Source: Pseudomonas sp. Irchel 3E20
Lineage (GTDB): Bacteria; Pseudomonadota; Gammaproteobacteria; Pseudomonadales; Pseudomonadaceae
Assembly (NCBI RefSeq): GCF_900187645.1
Contig: NZ_FYEE01000001.1
Coordinates: forward strand, 186,001 to 250,000
Direction of reading: 5' to 3'
Length of the DNA stretch: 64,000 nucleotides
Made by a program: the position numbers and the translations under genes. Numbering within the stretch: position 1 is the stretch's first letter; each line of letters starts with the position of its first letter. The notes below the pieces were generated by a model that was given only the letters and a program-made list of their open reading frames with translations, did not search any database and was not told the DNA's origin. Positions 16,536 to 25,157 of this stretch are shown piece after piece.

Positions 16536-17630
16536 ATGACGCCCCTAGAACGATATCAAGCTGATCTGAAACGCCCGGAATTCTTTCATGACGCAGCCCA
16601 GGAAACGGCGGTGCGCCATTTGCAGCGCCTGTACGATGACCTGATCGCGGCCTCGCAGAACAAGCCGGGTCTGTTGGGCAAATTGTTTGGCAAGAAGGAT
16701 CAGGTGCCGGTCAAGGGGTTGTACTTCTGGGGCGGTGTGGGCCGGGGCAAGACTTACTTGGTCGACACTTTCTTTGAAGCCTTGCCGTTCAAGGAAAAAT
16801 CCCGCACCCACTTTCACCGCTTTATGAAGCGCGTTCACGAAGAAATGAAGACCCTGCCGGGGGAAAAGAATCCGCTGACTATCATCGCCAAGCGTTTCGC
16901 TGACGAAGCGCGGGTGATCTGCTTCGATGAATTCTTCGTTTCCGACATCACCGACGCCATGATCCTCGGCACGCTGATGGAAGAATTGTTCAAAAACGGT
17001 GTCACTCTGGTGGCGACATCCAACATCGTCCCCGACGGTTTGTACAAAGATGGCCTACAACGTGCGCGCTTCTTGCCGGCTATTGCGCTGATTAAGCAGA
17101 ACACCGACATCGTCAACGTCGATAGCGGCGTGGACTACCGCTTGCGTCACCTGGAGCAGGCCGAGCTGTTCCACTTCCCGCTGGACGAAGCAGCCCGCGA
17201 AAGCCTGCGCAAGAGCTTCCGCGCCCTGACGCCGGAATGCACCCAGGCTGTCGAAAACGATGTGTTGATGATTGAGAATCGCGAAATCCGTGCCCTGCGT
17301 ACCTGTGACGATGTGGCCTGGTTCGACTTCCGTCAGCTTTGCGACGGGCCGCGTAGCCAGAACGACTACATCGAGTTGGGCAAGATCTTCCATGCCGTGC
17401 TGATTAGCGATGTGGAGCAGATGAGCGTCACCACTGACGACATCGCGCGCCGTTTCATCAACATGGTCGATGAGTTCTACGACCGTAACGTGAAGCTGAT
17501 TATCTCTGCCGAAGTCGAGCTCAAAGATCTCTACACGGGCGGGCGCCTGAATTTCGAGTTCCAGCGCACCCTTAGCCGATTGTTGGAAATGCAGTCTCAC
17601 GAATTCCTGTCGCGGGCGCACAAGCCGTAA
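16536..17630 (+). CDS. zapE: Cell division ATPase ZapE (AFG1 family)
   Basis: A 364-residue AFG1/LACE1-type ATPase. Walker A is GGVGRGKT (residues 66-73), Walker B is VICFDEFF with the following sensor region TLVATSNIVPDGLYKDGLQR. ZapE acts at the Z ring and destabilises FtsZ polymers late in constriction. Length is normal. It follows trpS as in other Pseudomonas and is closed by a clear terminator. Confidence 0.92.
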   Translation: MTPLERYQADLKRPEFFHDAAQETAVRHLQRLYDDLIAASQNKPGLLGKLFGKKDQVPVKGLYFWGGVGRGKTYLVDTFFEALPFKEKSRTHFHRFMKRVHEEMKTLPGEKNPLTIIAKRFADEARVICFDEFFVSDITDAMILGTLMEELFKNGVTLVATSNIVPDGLYKDGLQRARFLPAIALIKQNTDIVNVDSGVDYRLRHLEQAELFHFPLDEAARESLRKSFRALTPECTQAVENDVLMIENREIRALRTCDDVAWFDFRQLCDGPRSQNDYIELGKIFHAVLISDVEQMSVTTDDIARRFINMVDEFYDRNVKLIISAEVELKDLYTGGRLNFEFQRTLSRLLEMQSHEFLSRAHKP

Positions 17631-17649
17631 GGCAATTCTGAAAAGTAAG

Positions 17650-17677
17650 AAGGCCTGCAGCGATGCAGGCCTTTTTT
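17650..17677. terminator. Intrinsic terminator between zapE and the GlxA-type regulator
   Basis: Perfect 10-bp stem AAGGCCTGCA / TGCAGGCCTT with a GCGA tetraloop, then a T-run. It faces zapE; the convergent gene ends at 17709. Confidence 0.9.
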
Positions 17678-17708
17678 GTGCCCAAATGCTTGTGGGCGCG
17701 AGGTTGAT

Positions 17709-18704
17709 TTAGGCTGCCTGCTGGAACTGCTGGCGGTACTGGTTCGGTGACAGCTCGGTGTGCTGGCGGAACAGCCGTGCGAAGAAGCTTGCGTCGTCGT
17801 AGCCGACTTCGTAGCTGATGGTCTTGATGCTCTTGCGGCTGGCCGAGAGCAGGCCCTTGGCGGTCTCGATGCGTAGGCGTTGCAGGTAATGCAGCGGCTT
17901 GTCGCCGGTGGCGGTCTGGAAGCGGCGCATGAAGTTGCGAATGCTCATGCCGTGTTCGCGGGCCACATCTTCAAAGCGGAACTTGTCGGCGAAGTGTTCT
18001 TCGAGCCAGTGCTGGATCTGCAGGATGATGACGTCCTGGTGCAGCTTCTGCCCGCCGAAACCGATGCGGCCGGGGGAGTAGCTGCGTTGCACTTCGTAGA
18101 GGATGTCGCGGGCCACGGCTTGGGCGACGTTGGCGCCGCAGAAGCGTTCGATCAGGTAGATATACAGGTCGCAGGCCGAAGTGGTGCCGCCAGCGCAGTA
18201 CAGGTTGTCTGCGTCGGTCAGGTGTTTATCTTGATTGAGCTGGACTTGAGGGAAGCGCTCTTCGAAAGCGTTGAAGAAGCGCCAGTAGGTGGTCGCTTCC
18301 TTGCCATCGAGCAACCCCGCCTCGGCGAGCCAGAACACTCCCGTGGCCTCGCCGCAGAGCACCGCGCCACGTGCGTGCTGGGCCCGCAGCCATGGAATCA
18401 CCTGTGGGTAACGTTTGCACAGGGTTTCGAAATCGTCCCAGAAGGCCGGCAGGATAATCACGTCGGTATCGGCCAGGCCGCCGTCCACCGGCAGGATCAC
18501 ATCGCTGAAGCTGCACACCGGTTGGCCGTCAGGGCTGACCAGGCGAGTCTCGAAGGCGGGCGTGAGGCCCTGGCCCAATTGTTTACCGTAACGCAGGCTG
18601 GCCAGGTGGAAAAAATCCTTGGCTTGCATGAGGGTGGAGGCGAAAACCCGGTCGATCGCCAGGATGCTGACGCGCCGCAGGGGCATGGAGAGTTGGATAG
18701 ACAT
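17709..18704 (-). CDS. GlxA-family regulator (DJ-1/PfpI domain + AraC HTH)
   Basis: A 331-residue regulator. Residues 10-190 form a DJ-1/PfpI-like amidotransferase domain with the elbow GAVLCGEATGVFWLAEAG. Residues 225-328 are the AraC double helix-turn-helix (FRFEDVAREHGMSIRNFMRR and IKTISYEVGYDDASFFARLF). Members of this group in Pseudomonas (GbdR, CdhR, SouR, ArgR) sense small nitrogenous or carboxylic metabolites. It is divergent from the acyl-CoA dehydrogenase at 18851 with about 146 bases between, so it probably controls that gene (inference). Ligand unknown. Confidence 0.88.
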   Translation of the reverse strand: MSIQLSMPLRRVSILAIDRVFASTLMQAKDFFHLASLRYGKQLGQGLTPAFETRLVSPDGQPVCSFSDVILPVDGGLADTDVIILPAFWDDFETLCKRYPQVIPWLRAQHARGAVLCGEATGVFWLAEAGLLDGKEATTYWRFFNAFEERFPQVQLNQDKHLTDADNLYCAGGTTSACDLYIYLIERFCGANVAQAVARDILYEVQRSYSPGRIGFGGQKLHQDVIILQIQHWLEEHFADKFRFEDVAREHGMSIRNFMRRFQTATGDKPLHYLQRLRIETAKGLLSASRKSIKTISYEVGYDDASFFARLFRQHTELSPNQYRQQFQQAA

Positions 18705-18850
18705 AATTCAATTTATTCTTATAGGGGAAAGTGGTCACCAGACGGCTGGATCGTCTTATTTTTTGTCGGATGTGTCCAGTGTCCTGTCGCGAGTGGGAGG
18801 CTTAGGCTCAAGAGCGCAATTTCTTCCAACAATAATTACAGGTGCCCTGC

Positions 18851-19987
18851 ATGATCCCCAGAACCTTGTTCAGCCCCGAGCACGAGCTCTTTCGTGACAG
18901 TGTTCGTACCTTCCTCGAAAAAGAAGCCGTGCCGTTCCACAGCCAATGGGAAAAACAAGGCTACATTGACCGCCAGTTATGGAACAAGGCAGGGGAAGCG
19001 GGGATGCTTTGCTCCCATTTACCCGAGGAATATGGCGGGTTGGGTGCGGACTTTCTCTACAGCGCCGTAGTGATCGAAGAGGTGGGGCGCCTAGGGTTGA
19101 CCGGCATTGGTTTTTCGTTGCACTCGGACATCGTCGCGCCCTATATCCTGCATTACGGCAGCGAAGCCTTGAAGCACAAATACCTGCCCAAACTGGTTTC
19201 GGGCGAGATGGTTACGGCCATTGCCATGACCGAGCCGGGGGCAGGTTCCGATCTGCAAGGGGTGAAAACCACGGCCGTGCTGGATGGCGACGAGTACGTG
19301 ATTAACGGCTCGAAAACCTTCATCACCAATGGCTTTCTCGCCGACCTGGTGATTGTCGTGGCCAAGACTGACCCGAAGGCTGGCGCCAAGGGCACGAGCC
19401 TGTTCCTGGTGGAGGCGAACACGCCGGGGTTCGCCAAGGGAAAACGCCTGGAGAAGGTCGGGATGAAGGCGCAGGACACCTCCGAGTTGTTTTTCCAGGA
19501 TGTGCGCATCCCCAAGGAAAACCTGCTGGGCCAGGCCGGAATGGGCTTTGCGTATTTGATGCAGGAACTGCCACAGGAGCGACTGACCGTGGCGGTGGGC
19601 GGCCTGGCTTCGGCCGAGGCGGCGCTGCAATGGACGCTGGAGTACACCCGCGAGCGCAAGGCATTTGGCAAGGCGATTGCGGAGTTTCAGAACACTCGCT
19701 TCAAGCTCGCGGAAATGGCCACTGAAATCCAGATCGGCCGGGTGTTCGTCGACCGCTGCCTGGAGCTGCACCTACAAGGGAAACTGGATGTGCCGACCGC
19801 TGCGATGGCCAAGTACTGGGGCACTGACCTGCAATGCAAAGTGCTCGACGAGTGTGTGCAGTTGCATGGCGGTTACGGTTTCATGTGGGAATACCCGGTT
19901 GCACGGGCCTGGGCGGATGCCCGGGTGCAACGGATCTATGCCGGGACCAACGAAATCATGAAAGAAATCATCGCGCGCTCCCTGTAA
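18851..19987 (+). CDS. Acyl-CoA dehydrogenase, LCAD-like
   Basis: A 379-residue FAD enzyme that introduces the 2,3-double bond in acyl-CoA and passes electrons to ETF. FAD/substrate signature AMTEPGAGSDLQG at 125-137. The usual catalytic glutamate of MCAD-type enzymes (IYEGT) is alanine here (IYAGTNEIM), but the alternative catalytic glutamate of the LCAD/isovaleryl-CoA type is present in ELPQERL (Glu243). The match to mammalian LCAD extends through RKAFGK and LHGGYGFMWEYP. The ATG at 18851 has AGG 8 bases upstream; a GTG at 18842 overlaps that site and is rejected. Divergent regulator at 17709. Confidence 0.9.
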   Translation: MIPRTLFSPEHELFRDSVRTFLEKEAVPFHSQWEKQGYIDRQLWNKAGEAGMLCSHLPEEYGGLGADFLYSAVVIEEVGRLGLTGIGFSLHSDIVAPYILHYGSEALKHKYLPKLVSGEMVTAIAMTEPGAGSDLQGVKTTAVLDGDEYVINGSKTFITNGFLADLVIVVAKTDPKAGAKGTSLFLVEANTPGFAKGKRLEKVGMKAQDTSELFFQDVRIPKENLLGQAGMGFAYLMQELPQERLTVAVGGLASAEAALQWTLEYTRERKAFGKAIAEFQNTRFKLAEMATEIQIGRVFVDRCLELHLQGKLDVPTAAMAKYWGTDLQCKVLDECVQLHGGYGFMWEYPVARAWADARVQRIYAGTNEIMKEIIARSL

Positions 19988-19994
19988 AAGAGTG

Positions 19995-20028
19995 CCTGCT
20001 CCCACGGAGTGTTCCCTGTGGGAGCAGG
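19995..20028. repeat. REP-like palindromic element
   Basis: Perfect 11-bp stem CCTGCTCCCAC / GTGGGAGCAGG with a 12-base loop, containing the GTGGGAGC core common in Pseudomonas REP sequences. It lies between the convergent stops of the dehydrogenase and the aldo/keto reductase and may also work as a transcript end. Confidence 0.7.
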
Positions 20029-20040
20029 TCTAAGGTTCGA

Positions 20041-21081
20041 TCAAGGGGCCGGGTTCGGCAGTGCCTTGTGGATCGCCTCGATACCCGCCACAACTTCCTG
20101 CGACAACACCAGCTCGGCGCTCGCCAGGTTGCTTTGCAGTTGCTCCAGAGTGGTCGCGCCAATGATGTTGCTGGTCACGAACGGCTGTTGGGTGACGAAT
20201 GCCAGGGCCATTTGTGCCGGGTCCAGGCCATGTTCGCGGGCCAAGGCCACGTAGCGGCTGCACGCGGCTTCCGACTGCGGGTTGAAATACCGGCTGAAAC
20301 GGCTGTAGAGGCTCAGACGCCCCTTGGGTGGCCGGGCCCCGCCCTCGTACTTGCCGGACAGCATGCCGAACGCCAGCGGCGAGTAGGCGAGCAGCCCGCA
20401 CTGTTCGCGCAGGGCGATTTCCGCAAGGCCCACTTCAAAGGTGCGGTTGAGCAGGTTGTACGGATTTTGGATCGATACGGCCCGCGGCCAGCCTCGGGTT
20501 TCGGCCAGGGCAAGGAATTTCATGGTGCCCCACGGCGTCTCGTTCGACAGGCCGATATGGCGGATCTTACCGGCCTTGACCTGCTCGTCGAGGGCTTCAA
20601 GGGTTTCTTCAAGGGGCGTGAAGTCTTCGTCGGCCTTGTGGGTGTAGCCCAGTTGGCCGAAGAAATTGGTGCTGCGTTCCGGCCAGTGCAGTTGGTAGAG
20701 GTCGATCCAGTCGGTCTGCAGGCGCTTGAGGCTGGCGTCCAGGGCTTGGACGATATGGGTGCGGTTGTGCTTGAGCTGGCCGTCGCGGATGTAATCGATG
20801 CCGTTGCCGGGGCCGCCGATTTTGCTGGCCAGGACCCAGTCCGTCCGGTCGCCGCTGGCCTTGAACCAATTGCCGATATAACGCTCTGTATCGGCGTAGG
20901 TTTGTGCCTTGGGCGGCACGGGGTACATCTCGGCGGTATCGATGAAATTGACCCCGGCCTGCTTGGCCATTTCAATTTGGGCGAAGGCTTCAGCCTGAGT
21001 GTTTTGCTCGCCCCAGGTCATGGTCCCGAGGCAGAGGGCGCTTACATTCAGTTCGGTTCGGCCCAGCTTGCGATAGTCCAT
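20041..21081 (-). CDS. tas: NADP(H)-dependent aldo/keto reductase, Tas-like
   Basis: A 346-residue aldo/keto reductase, exactly the length of E. coli Tas. Seen: the beta-strand GTMTWG, catalytic Asp-Thr-Ala-Glu-Met-Tyr (DTAEMYP; the tyrosine is the acid), the catalytic lysine in LASKIGG, histidine in LYQLHWPERST, and the cofactor-end IIGATTLEQLQSNL. The insertion RSTNFFGQLGYTHK is typical of Tas. The ATG at 21081 is chosen for its AAGGAG seven bases upstream; an upstream in-frame start at 21135 is not needed. Physiological substrate is unknown. Confidence 0.9.
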   Translation of the reverse strand: MDYRKLGRTELNVSALCLGTMTWGEQNTQAEAFAQIEMAKQAGVNFIDTAEMYPVPPKAQTYADTERYIGNWFKASGDRTDWVLASKIGGPGNGIDYIRDGQLKHNRTHIVQALDASLKRLQTDWIDLYQLHWPERSTNFFGQLGYTHKADEDFTPLEETLEALDEQVKAGKIRHIGLSNETPWGTMKFLALAETRGWPRAVSIQNPYNLLNRTFEVGLAEIALREQCGLLAYSPLAFGMLSGKYEGGARPPKGRLSLYSRFSRYFNPQSEAACSRYVALAREHGLDPAQMALAFVTQQPFVTSNIIGATTLEQLQSNLASAELVLSQEVVAGIEAIHKALPNPAP

Positions 21082-21250
21082 CGGATGCTCCTTCGGCAAA
21101 ACATTCATAAAAGCAGGTTGAAAATTTTTTCGCAATCTGCATAATTACGCCCCTCTTTCTGCAGTGGAAGTGATGCGCCGCCTGCCGAAGAATCTTGCCG
21201 TTGAACGGACGCGCTGACCCGAGCCCCCGATAGCGTCTGTATCCGGCTGC

Positions 21251-21286
21251 CTTTGACTTGTCAAAGTACGCACTATTCAGTAAGAT
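21251..21286 (+). promoter_or_regulatory. rplM-rpsI promoter with overlapping palindrome
   Basis: Seen: -35 TTGTCA (21258-21263), 17-bp spacer, -10 TAAGAT (21281-21286). A perfect inverted repeat CTTTGAC-TT-GTCAAAG occupies 21251-21266 and covers the -35 box. A leader of about 35 bases separates the start from the rplM ATG. Confidence 0.6.
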
Positions 21287-21327
21287 CCGCCGTCTAATTT
21301 ACAGGGCGGCCCCTGAGGCTATAAAGA

Positions 21328-21756
21328 ATGAAAACTTTTACTGCTAAACCGGAAACAGTAAAGCGCGACTGGTTTGTCGTCGACGCTGCTGGTCAGACCC
21401 TGGGTCGTCTGGCCACCGAGATCGCGAGCCGTCTGCGTGGCAAGCACAAGCCTGAGTACACTCCTCACGTTGACACCGGCGATTACATCGTCGTCATCAA
21501 CGCCGAGCAAATCCGTGTAACCGGCGCTAAAACCACTGACAAAATGTACTACTCCCACTCCGGTTTCCCGGGCGGCATCAAGTCGATCAACTTTGAAAAG
21601 TTGATTGCCAAGGCCCCTGAGCGCGTGATCGAGACTGCGGTCAAAGGCATGCTGCCTAAGAACCCGCTGGGTCGCGACATGTATCGTAAGCTGAAAGTCT
21701 ATGCGGGCGCTGCTCACCCTCATACTGCTCAGCAGCCCCAAGAACTGAAGTTTTAA
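21328..21756 (+). CDS. rplM: 50S ribosomal protein L13
   Basis: 142 residues, the normal length of L13, with the family segments [37 protein letters not shown] and [20 protein letters not shown]. It is an early-assembly 50S subunit protein. First gene of the rplM-rpsI operon; rpsI begins 15 bases after its stop. Confidence 0.98.
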   Translation: MKTFTAKPETVKRDWFVVDAAGQTLGRLATEIASRLRGKHKPEYTPHVDTGDYIVVINAEQIRVTGAKTTDKMYYSHSGFPGGIKSINFEKLIAKAPERVIETAVKGMLPKNPLGRDMYRKLKVYAGAAHPHTAQQPQELKF

Positions 21757-21770
21757 CGGAATAGTTCATT

Positions 21771-22163
21771 ATGTCGGCGACTCAAAATTACGGCACTGGC
21801 CGTCGCAAGACCGCAACCGCACGCGTTTTCCTGCGTCCGGGCACTGGTAACATCTCGATCAACAACCGCACCCTGGACAACTTCTTCGGCCGCGAAACTG
21901 CCCGCATGGTAGTTCGTCAGCCGCTGGAATTGACCGAGACCGTTGAAAAGTTCGACATCTACGTCACTGTTATCGGTGGCGGTGTAAGTGGTCAGGCTGG
22001 CGCAATCCGCCACGGTATCACTCGCGCTCTGATGCAGTACGACGAAACCCTGCGTGGCGCTTTGCGCAAAGCTGGCTTCGTAACTCGCGATGCTCGTGAA
22101 GTTGAACGTAAGAAAGTTGGCCTGCGTAAAGCGCGTAAGCGTCCGCAGTACTCGAAGCGTTAA
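21771..22163 (+). CDS. rpsI: 30S ribosomal protein S9
   Basis: 130 residues, with [17 protein letters not shown] at the N-terminus and the conserved C-terminal tail [11 protein letters not shown] that reaches the P-site tRNA in the ribosome. Second gene of the operon, followed by a clear terminator. Confidence 0.98.
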   Translation: MSATQNYGTGRRKTATARVFLRPGTGNISINNRTLDNFFGRETARMVVRQPLELTETVEKFDIYVTVIGGGVSGQAGAIRHGITRALMQYDETLRGALRKAGFVTRDAREVERKKVGLRKARKRPQYSKR

Positions 22164-22183
22164 TTCGCTTTTGCGTTCAAAAG

Positions 22184-22216
22184 CGCCCAGTTTCCTCACG
22201 GAGCTGGGCGTTTTTT
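22184..22216 (+). terminator. Intrinsic terminator after rpsI
   Basis: Stem CGCCCAG / CTGGGCG (22184-22190 with 22204-22210) followed by six T. Confidence 0.88.
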
Positions 22217-22243
22217 ATGGGCGTTCGTTTTTGGTGTGACAAC

Positions 22244-22320
22244 TTGCCACAGCCGTAAAACCCCTATACTACAAGGCTTCTGGCTATCCATGGGTGGTAA
22301 TTACCTTGTCAGAATAGGGG
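22244..22320 (+). promoter_or_regulatory. petABC promoter region with long interrupted inverted repeat
   Basis: A -10-like TATACT is at 22265-22270 with a TTGCCA at 22244-22249 (15-bp spacing, short). A two-part inverted repeat spans it: CCCCTAT (22261-22267) pairs with ATAGGGG (22314-22320) and ACAAGG (22271-22276) pairs with CCTTGT (22304-22309); inside is the palindrome GGTAATTACC (22296-22305). CTTTT follows. About 96 further bases of leader, A/T-rich, precede the petA ATG. Confidence 0.5.
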
Positions 22321-22416
22321 CTTTTCATTACCATTCTGCAAAATTTTTATAAGTTCAGATTTTTACTTAGTAGATGCCTGATTTAACAGGCCACAAAGCT
22401 GATGGGAGAGGACTGA

Positions 22417-23010
22417 ATGAGCAATGACGGCGTGAATGCAGGCCGGCGTCGCTTCTTGGTAGCAGCCACATCCGTGGTGGGTGCTGCAGGAGCGGTGGGG
22501 GCTGCGGTCCCGTTCGTGGGGTCATGGTTTCCCAGTGCCAAGGCGAAAGCCGCAGGTGCACCGGTGAAGGTGAATGTCAGCAAGATTGAGCCAGGCCAGC
22601 AGATGGTTGCTGAGTGGCGCGGTCAGCCGGTATTCATTGTCCGCCGGACTGAGGAAATCCTGGGGAATCTGAAGAAGATCGAGGGCCAGCTATCTGACCC
22701 TGACTCCAAGAATTCGGTACAACCGACCTACGTCAACCCGGAGCTGCGTTCGATCAAGCCAGAGATTCTGCTGCTGATCGGGATCTGTACGCACTTGGGT
22801 TGTGCCCCGACCTTCCGTCCAGAGGTGGCGCCTGCCGACCTGGGCAAGGATTGGGTGGGCGGTTACTTCTGCCCTTGCCACGGTTCTCACTACGATCTGG
22901 CTGGCCGCGTCTACAAGTCGCAACCTGCGCCGCTGAATCTGCCTGTGCCACCACATTCCTATGATTCGGACGATGTCATAACCATCGGTATCGATACGGA
23001 GAACGCGTGA
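22417..23010 (+). CDS. petA: Cytochrome bc1 Rieske iron-sulfur subunit
   Basis: 197 residues. The N-terminus has a twin-arginine signal-anchor (RRRFLVAATSVVG) that stays as the membrane helix. The [2Fe-2S] cluster motifs are CTHLGC and CPCHGSHYD. It carries electrons from ubiquinol at the Qo site to cytochrome c1 in the periplasm-facing part of complex III. The petB start overlaps its stop codon (TGATG). Confidence 0.97.
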   Translation: MSNDGVNAGRRRFLVAATSVVGAAGAVGAAVPFVGSWFPSAKAKAAGAPVKVNVSKIEPGQQMVAEWRGQPVFIVRRTEEILGNLKKIEGQLSDPDSKNSVQPTYVNPELRSIKPEILLLIGICTHLGCAPTFRPEVAPADLGKDWVGGYFCPCHGSHYDLAGRVYKSQPAPLNLPVPPHSYDSDDVITIGIDTENA

Positions 23011-24221
23011 TGAGCAAGTTCATGGATTGGGTTGATGCGCGCTTTCCCGCGACCAAGATGTGGGAAGACCATCTCAGCAAGTATTACGCTCCAAAGAACT
23101 TCAACTTCTTCTACTTCTTTGGCTCCCTGGCCCTGCTGGTTCTGGTCAACCAGATCGTTACCGGTGTCTGGCTGACCATGAGCTACACCCCGTCGGCGGA
23201 AGAAGCGTTCGCTTCCGTCGAGTACATCATGCGTGACGTCGAGTACGGCTCGATCCTGCGTCTGTTGCACTCCACCGGCGCTTCGGCGTTCTTCATCGTG
23301 GTCTACCTGCATATGTTCCGTGGCTTGCTCTACGGTTCGTACCAGAAGCCGCGTGAGCTGGTGTGGGTCTTCGGCATGCTGATCTACCTGGCGCTGATGG
23401 CGGAAGCCTTCATGGGCTACCTGCTGCCTTGGGGCCAGATGTCCTACTGGGGGGCGCAGGTCATCATCTCGCTGTTCGGTGCGATCCCGGTTATCGGTGA
23501 CGACCTGACTCAGTGGATCCGTGGGGACTACCTGATTTCCGGCATCACCTTGAACCGCTTCTTTGCGCTGCATGTTGTAGCCCTGCCGATCGTGATCCTC
23601 GGTCTGGTGGTGCTGCACATCCTGGCGCTGCATGAAGTCGGCTCGAACAACCCCGATGGCGTGGATATCAAGAAGCACAAGGACGAGAACGGCGTACCGC
23701 TCGATGGTATTCCCTTCCATCCGTACTACACCGTGAAAGATATCGTCGGCGTCGTAGTGTTCCTGTTCGTGTTCTGCTCCATCGTGTTCTTCTTCCCGGA
23801 AATGGGCGGCTACTTCCTCGAGAAGCCTAACTTCGAGCAGGCGAACCCGTTCAAGACCCCTGAACACATCGCACCTGTTTGGTACTTCACTCCGTTCTAC
23901 GCAATTTTGCGGGCGGTTCCGGACAAGCTCATGGGCGTTATCGCCATGGGCGGCGCCATCGCTGTGCTGTTCGTCCTGCCTTGGCTTGACCGCAGTCCGG
24001 TCAAATCCATGCGCTACAAGGGCTGGATGAGCAAGATCTGGCTCTGGGTGTTCTGCATTTCGTTCGTGATCCTGGGTGTGCTGGGTGTGCTGGCGCCGAC
24101 TCCGGGTCGTACGTTGCTGTCGCAGGTATGTACCTTCCTGTACTTCGCCTACTTCATTCTGATGCCGTTCTACACCAGGCTTGAGAAGACCAAACCGGTT
24201 CCGGAAAGGGTGACTGGCTGA
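23010..24221 (+). CDS. petB: Cytochrome bc1, cytochrome b subunit
   Basis: 403 residues with about eight membrane helices. The four heme-ligand histidines sit in HSTGASAFFIVVYLHMF and LHVVALPIVILGLVVLH, and the Qo-site motif appears as PEWYF-like PVWYFTP. It holds the low- and high-potential b hemes and both quinone sites. The ATG at 23010 overlaps the petA stop and is preferred to the GTG at 23007. Confidence 0.97.
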   Translation: MSKFMDWVDARFPATKMWEDHLSKYYAPKNFNFFYFFGSLALLVLVNQIVTGVWLTMSYTPSAEEAFASVEYIMRDVEYGSILRLLHSTGASAFFIVVYLHMFRGLLYGSYQKPRELVWVFGMLIYLALMAEAFMGYLLPWGQMSYWGAQVIISLFGAIPVIGDDLTQWIRGDYLISGITLNRFFALHVVALPIVILGLVVLHILALHEVGSNNPDGVDIKKHKDENGVPLDGIPFHPYYTVKDIVGVVVFLFVFCSIVFFFPEMGGYFLEKPNFEQANPFKTPEHIAPVWYFTPFYAILRAVPDKLMGVIAMGGAIAVLFVLPWLDRSPVKSMRYKGWMSKIWLWVFCISFVILGVLGVLAPTPGRTLLSQVCTFLYFAYFILMPFYTRLEKTKPVPERVTG

Positions 24222-25003
24222 TGAAAAAGTTATTCGCTGTACTGATCCTCGCTGCTTTGCCTGTGTTCTCCTTTGCGGCCGAACACGGTGGTCCAGAGCT
24301 GGAAAAGATCGATATCGACCTCGCTGATAAAGCCGCATTGCAAGATGGCGCGCGTACGTTCGCCAACTACTGCATGGGCTGCCACAGCGCCAAGTTCCAG
24401 CGCTATGAGCGTGTAGCTGACGACCTGGGGATTCCTCATGATCTGATGCTTAACAACCTGGTATTCACTGGCGCCAAGATCGGCGACCACATGAAGATCG
24501 GCATGCAGCCTGCTGACGCCAAGACCTGGTTCGGTGCGGCACCGCCCGACCTGACCCTGGTGGCCCGTGTGCGTGGTACCGATTGGCTCTACGGTTATCT
24601 GAAGTCGTTCTACGAAGATCCATCGCGTCCTTTCGGGGCGAACAACAAGGTCTTCCCGAACGTCGGTATGCCTAACGTCCTGGCCGGCCTACAAGGTCGC
24701 CAGGTCGTGGGTTGCAAGCAGATTCAAGTCGTCGAAGACGGTAAGAAGCAATATGATCCGTTGACTGGCACGCCTCTGACTCACGAAGCGTGTGACCAAC
24801 TGACCATCTTGCCGAAAACCGGCGCGCTGACTGAAGAGCAGTTCGATGAGAAGGTCAAGAACCTGGTGACCTTCCTGGCCTACTCGGCCAACCCGGTCAA
24901 GCTGGAGCACCAACGTATCGGTACTTACGTGTTGCTCTACCTGGCTTTCTTCTTCGTATTCGCTTACCTGCTCAAGCGCGAATACTGGAAGGACATTCAT
25001 TGA
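24221..25003 (+). CDS. petC: Cytochrome bc1, cytochrome c1 subunit
   Basis: 260 residues with a cleavable signal peptide (MKKLFAVLILAALPVFSFA), heme-binding CMGCH near residue 52, an axial methionine region around PNVGMPNVL, and a C-terminal anchor helix (YVLLYLAFFFVFAYLL) ending in positively charged residues. It passes electrons to soluble cytochromes c. Its ATG overlaps the petB stop, so petABC is translated as a coupled operon. Confidence 0.97.
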   Translation: MKKLFAVLILAALPVFSFAAEHGGPELEKIDIDLADKAALQDGARTFANYCMGCHSAKFQRYERVADDLGIPHDLMLNNLVFTGAKIGDHMKIGMQPADAKTWFGAAPPDLTLVARVRGTDWLYGYLKSFYEDPSRPFGANNKVFPNVGMPNVLAGLQGRQVVGCKQIQVVEDGKKQYDPLTGTPLTHEACDQLTILPKTGALTEEQFDEKVKNLVTFLAYSANPVKLEHQRIGTYVLLYLAFFFVFAYLLKREYWKDIH

Positions 25004-25029
25004 TAAAGCTGTAAACCATTGCTGTTAAT

Positions 25030-25120
25030 CGCGCGCGCCCAGGGGCGCCTCCGCAAGATTAGGGAAGCCGGCACCGTCCGGCCTCTCTATGGGAGGCGCC
25101 CTCTGGGCGCGCGCGTTTTT
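25030..25120 (+). terminator. Very long hairpin terminator between petC and sspA
   Basis: The left arm (25030-25052, CGCGCGCGCCCAG then GGGCGCCTCC) pairs with the right arm (25092-25115) over 23 base pairs with one bulged base, followed by TTTTT. The 39-base loop contains a second small hairpin (GCCGG / CCGGC). It is far longer than an ordinary intrinsic terminator. Confidence 0.8.
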
Positions 25121-25157
25121 CCGCTTTCGATAATTTCAACAAGCGAGGAGGACCGCC

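Noticed and set aside
25030..25120. Riboswitch before sspA
   Set aside because: Pairing is a single long stem with T-run and no recognised aptamer core; terminator explanation is simpler.
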